Positions 32,997-35,247 of a stretch of DNA of 35,247 nt are shown piece by piece. Source of the stretch: Peptoniphilus gorbachii (lineage in GTDB: Bacteria; Bacillota; Clostridia; Tissierellales; Peptoniphilaceae); NCBI RefSeq assembly GCF_016908115.1, contig NZ_JAFBDH010000013.1, positions 1 to 35,247 of the forward strand, read 5' to 3'. The translations under genes and the position numbers were made by a program. Below the pieces are notes generated by a model that had not been told where the DNA came from, made no database searches, and saw only the letters and a list, made by a program, of their open reading frames with translations. How positions within the stretch are numbered: the stretch's first letter is position 1; each line of letters starts with the position of its first letter.

Positions 32997-34354
32997 AAAT
33001 AAAAAATTTAAGTCTTGATTATGGAAAAGAGCATATATTAGATGATATATCACTATCAATAGCCGAGGGAGAGTGCGTGCTATTTACAGGAAAAAGTGGA
33101 AGTGGTAAGTCATCTTTAATAAATTCAATCAATGGTTTAGCTGTAAGGTATGATAACGCAAAGACAAAGGGCGAAATAATCATTGATGGTAAAAATATAA
33201 AAGAGTTGGAGCTTTATCAAATCTCAATGCTTGTCTCAACTGTTTTTCAAAATCCTAAGACATATTTCTTTAATATAAATACGACATTAGAATTATTGTT
33301 CTATTTAGAAAATATTGGTCTTGCAAGAGAAGAGATGGACAGGCGTTTGAAGGATATGCTTGAGATATTCCCAATAAAAAATCTTTTGAATAGAAATATA
33401 TTTAATCTATCCGGCGGTGAGAAACAAATACTTTGCATTGCCGCTTCTTATATAGCAGGCACAAAGATAATAGTTATGGATGAACCTTCATCAAATTTGG
33501 ATATTAAAAGCATAAGCATTTTGGCAAAGATGCTAAAGATATTAAAAGAGAAGGGCATAAGCATAATTGTAGCTGAGCATAGAATCTATTATTTGATGGA
33601 CATAGTTGACCGTGTATTTTTAATAGATAAGGGTAAACTTAAAAAAACTTATACTAGAAGTGAATTTTTAAAGTTTGATAAAAATGAATTGAAGGATTTA
33701 AGTTTAAGAGATAAAGAATTAAGTAAATTAGAAGTTCCTTATTTAAAAGATGGTGGAGAATATCAGATAAAAAATCTTAGCTGCAAATTTACTGATGATG
33801 AGTGTTTAAGTATAAAAGACATCTCATTTAAGCTTGGAAAAATTTATGGCATAATAGGATCCAATGGACGAGGAAAGTCAACGCTTTTAAGATGTTTAAT
33901 AGGTCTTGAGAAAAAATCAAAAGAAGAAATTTATTTTAAAGGAGAGAAACTATCTAAAAAAGAAAGACTCAAAAACTCTTCACTTGTTATGCAAGACGTA
34001 AATCATCAATTATTCACAGATGAAGTATTCAAAGAGCTCGGTCTAGGAGTAAAAAATCTTGATGAAGAAAAGGCAAAAATTATTTTAAAAGATTTAGGCC
34101 TGGACGAATTTATTGAAAGACACCCAATGAGCTTATCAGGAGGACAAAAGCAAAGACTTGCAATAGCGTCCATAATGTGCAAAGACTCTACTTTTGTTTA
34201 CTATGATGAGCCAACTAGCGGTATGGATTATTCCAATATGATAAAAATTTCTGAACTGATTAAAAAATATAGAAATAAAGATAAAATAATTTTTATTGTT
34301 TCCCATGACATAGAATTTTTAAATGAAGTGGCAGATGAGATTTTTGAATTGTAA
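32990..34354 (+). CDS. Fused ECF ATPase with two ABC domains (EcfA1-EcfA2 type)
   Basis: This 454-residue protein holds two ATP-binding cassettes in one chain. First: Walker A GKSGSGKSS (residues about 34-42), signature LSGGEKQ (about 140), Walker B IIVMDEPSSNLD, then EHR. Second (from about residue 255): Walker A GSNGRGKST (about 290), signature LSGGQKQR (about 382), Walker B FVYYDEPTSGMD, then SHD. Both sites keep their catalytic Glu. It powers the EcfT-S importer. The fusion is typical of the MptD-type cluster. No clear terminator follows. The stretch 34361-34570 has only a small weak ORF. Confidence 0.9.
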   Translation: MVKIKNLSLDYGKEHILDDISLSIAEGECVLFTGKSGSGKSSLINSINGLAVRYDNAKTKGEIIIDGKNIKELELYQISMLVSTVFQNPKTYFFNINTTLELLFYLENIGLAREEMDRRLKDMLEIFPIKNLLNRNIFNLSGGEKQILCIAASYIAGTKIIVMDEPSSNLDIKSISILAKMLKILKEKGISIIVAEHRIYYLMDIVDRVFLIDKGKLKKTYTRSEFLKFDKNELKDLSLRDKELSKLEVPYLKDGGEYQIKNLSCKFTDDECLSIKDISFKLGKIYGIIGSNGRGKSTLLRCLIGLEKKSKEEIYFKGEKLSKKERLKNSSLVMQDVNHQLFTDEVFKELGLGVKNLDEEKAKIILKDLGLDEFIERHPMSLSGGQKQRLAIASIMCKDSTFVYYDEPTSGMDYSNMIKISELIKKYRNKDKIIFIVSHDIEFLNEVADEIFEL

Positions 34355-34460
34355 AATAGAACCTATTAAACCTGTCTATAGAACTGGAAGATTATTTAAA
34401 AATTTAAAAGATACTAAGAAATATTGGTATTTATTAGAGAAATATCTTCAAAAATTTTAG
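34335..34460 (+). CDS. Small ORF of doubtful status after ecfA
   Basis: A 41-residue ORF starts within the last codons of ecfA, in another frame, and ends in TAG at 34458. The peptide has a basic, aromatic composition (CKIEPIKPVYRTG, then a Lys/Tyr-rich end). No family is recognised, and no good ribosome site is seen. It could be a gene remnant at the edge of the mobile block. Confidence 0.15.
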   Translation: MRFLNCKIEPIKPVYRTGRLFKNLKDTKKYWYLLEKYLQKF

Positions 34461-34570
34461 GGTATTCATATATTTTATAATATTTAATTGTATTATTAAT
34501 ATTTTCCGTATCTTTAGGGAAATTCTTTATTGACTTACCAAAATTAAAGAGATGAAAGATAAAATAAGGT

Positions 34571-34666
34571 GATGTTATAGGATAGATGATTCTACTCTGT
34601 AACATCATTTCTTTATCAAGTATTTAAGTTTAGCCCTATTGATAAGAGACATATTTCACTTATTAT
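34571..34666 (-). repeat. Copy 2 of the IS1182 end
   Basis: Matches 25471-25566 with 6 differences in 96 bases, in the same orientation. It has lost exact complementarity in the hairpin arm (TTATAGG instead of TTGCAGA). Confidence 0.8.
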
Positions 34667-34999
34667 GTTTTCTTTTCCTCTGTGGTGAAATTTGTTGTAT
34701 TTTAAGCCTGACTTTATTTTGGAAAATGCTCCTTCGGCTTGAATTGATCTATTTATTCTTTCTTCTATTCCTTGATCGGATATTATGTTTTTTAGGAATT
34801 CTTCTCTATATTTTTGAAATGTTTCGGCTATGTAGATTCCTTTTGTTTTTTGTCCTTCTTTGTTCCAGTCGAAAGATCTGTAGACTTTTGTTATTGTTAT
34901 GTATCCAATTTTTCTTTTTCTGTATCTGTCATTACATCTTATGAATTCTTTGCCCTCTTGTGATATGTATTCGTAACGGTTTTCAAAAATACATTGTAT
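34616..34999 (-). pseudogene. IS1182-family transposase, C-terminal fragment
   Basis: On the minus strand an uninterrupted frame runs from about 34999 to the TGA at 34616, giving about 125 residues of the transposase C-terminus. Key segments are SIQAEGAFSKIKSGLKYNKF, with the Glu of the DDE catalytic triad in QAEG, and HHRGKENIISEICLLS, both typical of IS1182-family (DDE_Tnp_1) enzymes. The N-terminal two-thirds and any start codon are missing: the frame is cut off at a terminator-like hairpin near 35003. It is therefore non-functional. It belongs with the 25471 copy, and together they bound the ABC-MATE-ECF block. Confidence 0.8.
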
Positions 35000-35002
35000 T
35001 AA

Positions 35003-35040
35003 AAAAAGGCGAGGATTTTTATGTTTCCTCGTCTTTTTCT
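35003..35040. terminator. Bidirectional terminator at the IS1182 break
   Basis: AGGCGAGGA (35007-35015) pairs with TCCTCGTCT (35026-35034, one G-T pair), with T-runs on both sides (seven T on the minus strand). It abuts the truncated transposase and looks like a leftover of another gene. Confidence 0.65.
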
Positions 35041-35058
35041 ATTTTATGACTTTAGTCA

Positions 35059-35247
35059 GTTGAGCACGCAACGCGTGCGAAACAAAAAACTACCCGCTAT
35101 GCGGGTAGGCAACAATAGGTTATACCAAAAAATCACCTGCGTATTATAATAAAGTTGTTCAGACCTAAAATAATAAGAGGTGATTAATATGGCACAAAAG
35201 GCAAATTCATTATCACACACAAAATGGATGTGTAAATATCATATTGT
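35059..35247 (+). mobile_element. Left end of an IS200/IS605-type element (continues beyond window)
   Basis: Two hairpins, GCACGC/GCGTGC (35064-35078) and CTACCCGC/GCGGGTAG (35090-35108), precede the transposase start at 35189. Subterminal hairpins are what the HUH transposase recognises and cuts as single-stranded DNA. The element's exact left boundary is not determined. Confidence 0.8.
35189..35247 (+). CDS. tnpA: IS200-type transposase TnpA (5' end only)
   Basis: The first 19 codons, beginning MAQKANSLSH and continuing with TKWMCKYHI, match the start of IS200/IS605-family TnpA, the HUH Tyr transposase that moves single-stranded DNA. AGAGGTGATTA gives the ribosome site. The catalytic HUH and Tyr residues lie beyond the window, so activity cannot be judged. 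Confidence 0.85.
   Translation, partial: MAQKANSLSHTKWMCKYHI

Noticed and set aside
34639-34944. A 101-codon plus-strand open frame rich in Phe, Leu and Cys
   Set aside because: It is the complement of the IS1182 transposase fragment; the hydrophobic content comes from reading Lys/Glu-rich codons backwards.

Overview
The window reads as chromosome of a low-GC, Gram-positive anaerobe. A Tissierellia/Peptoniphilaceae-type genome (Peptoniphilus, Anaerococcus or Finegoldia relatives) is my inference. The support is very AT-rich DNA, strong AGGAGG-type ribosome binding sites, several TTG starts, a WalRK system with its YycH/YycI/YycJ partners, the Firmicute DnaD/DnaI primosome pair, and a T-box riboswitch. 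I could not run a search, so the genus is not established.

Layout. Positions 1-97 look like the right end of an IS200/IS605-type element, and 35059-35247 is the left end and start of an IS200 transposase gene, so the window lies between two such elements. 334-2351 (minus) is a flavin-reductase-like protein and a YjiH-type membrane protein, with a divergent AraC-type regulator (2484-3698). Then come an alpha/beta hydrolase, a membrane-anchored XRE regulator, and the Mg2+ channel gene mgtE behind an unusual leader with a 22-codon ORF. 7039-7476 is a lipoprotein. 7594-14458 (minus) is one long operon: Lrp/AsnC regulator, walR, walK, yycH, yycI, walJ, surE and perhaps a 23-residue membrane peptide. 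14651-18650 (plus) holds a GNAT acetyltransferase, dnaD, dnaI, an aminotransferase and a small membrane protein. 18755-20772 is a K+/H+-antiporter-like gene with a small coiled-coil partner. 20821-21070 is a T-box leader, apparently read by tRNA-Met, in front of a MetE-like methyltransferase. 22622-25404 is an amino acid permease plus an M18 aminopeptidase, with a perfect palindrome upstream.

The most distinctive part is 25471-34990. A block of about 9 kb carries a divergent AraC regulator, two ABC half-transporters of the exporter fold, a MATE transporter, and a complete ECF-type importer (S component, EcfT, fused double EcfA). It is bounded by two remnants of the same IS1182-family element in the same orientation. 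The set resembles the YbtA-YbtPQ plan of siderophore uptake loci joined to an ECF importer, so I infer a mobile metal-chelate, heme or other cofactor acquisition module; its substrate is unknown. Inside it the MATE gene is bracketed by a 26-bp imperfect direct repeat that duplicates the end of the preceding ABC gene, which suggests a later insertion. A 13-bp inverted repeat places the same box just upstream of both divergent genes.
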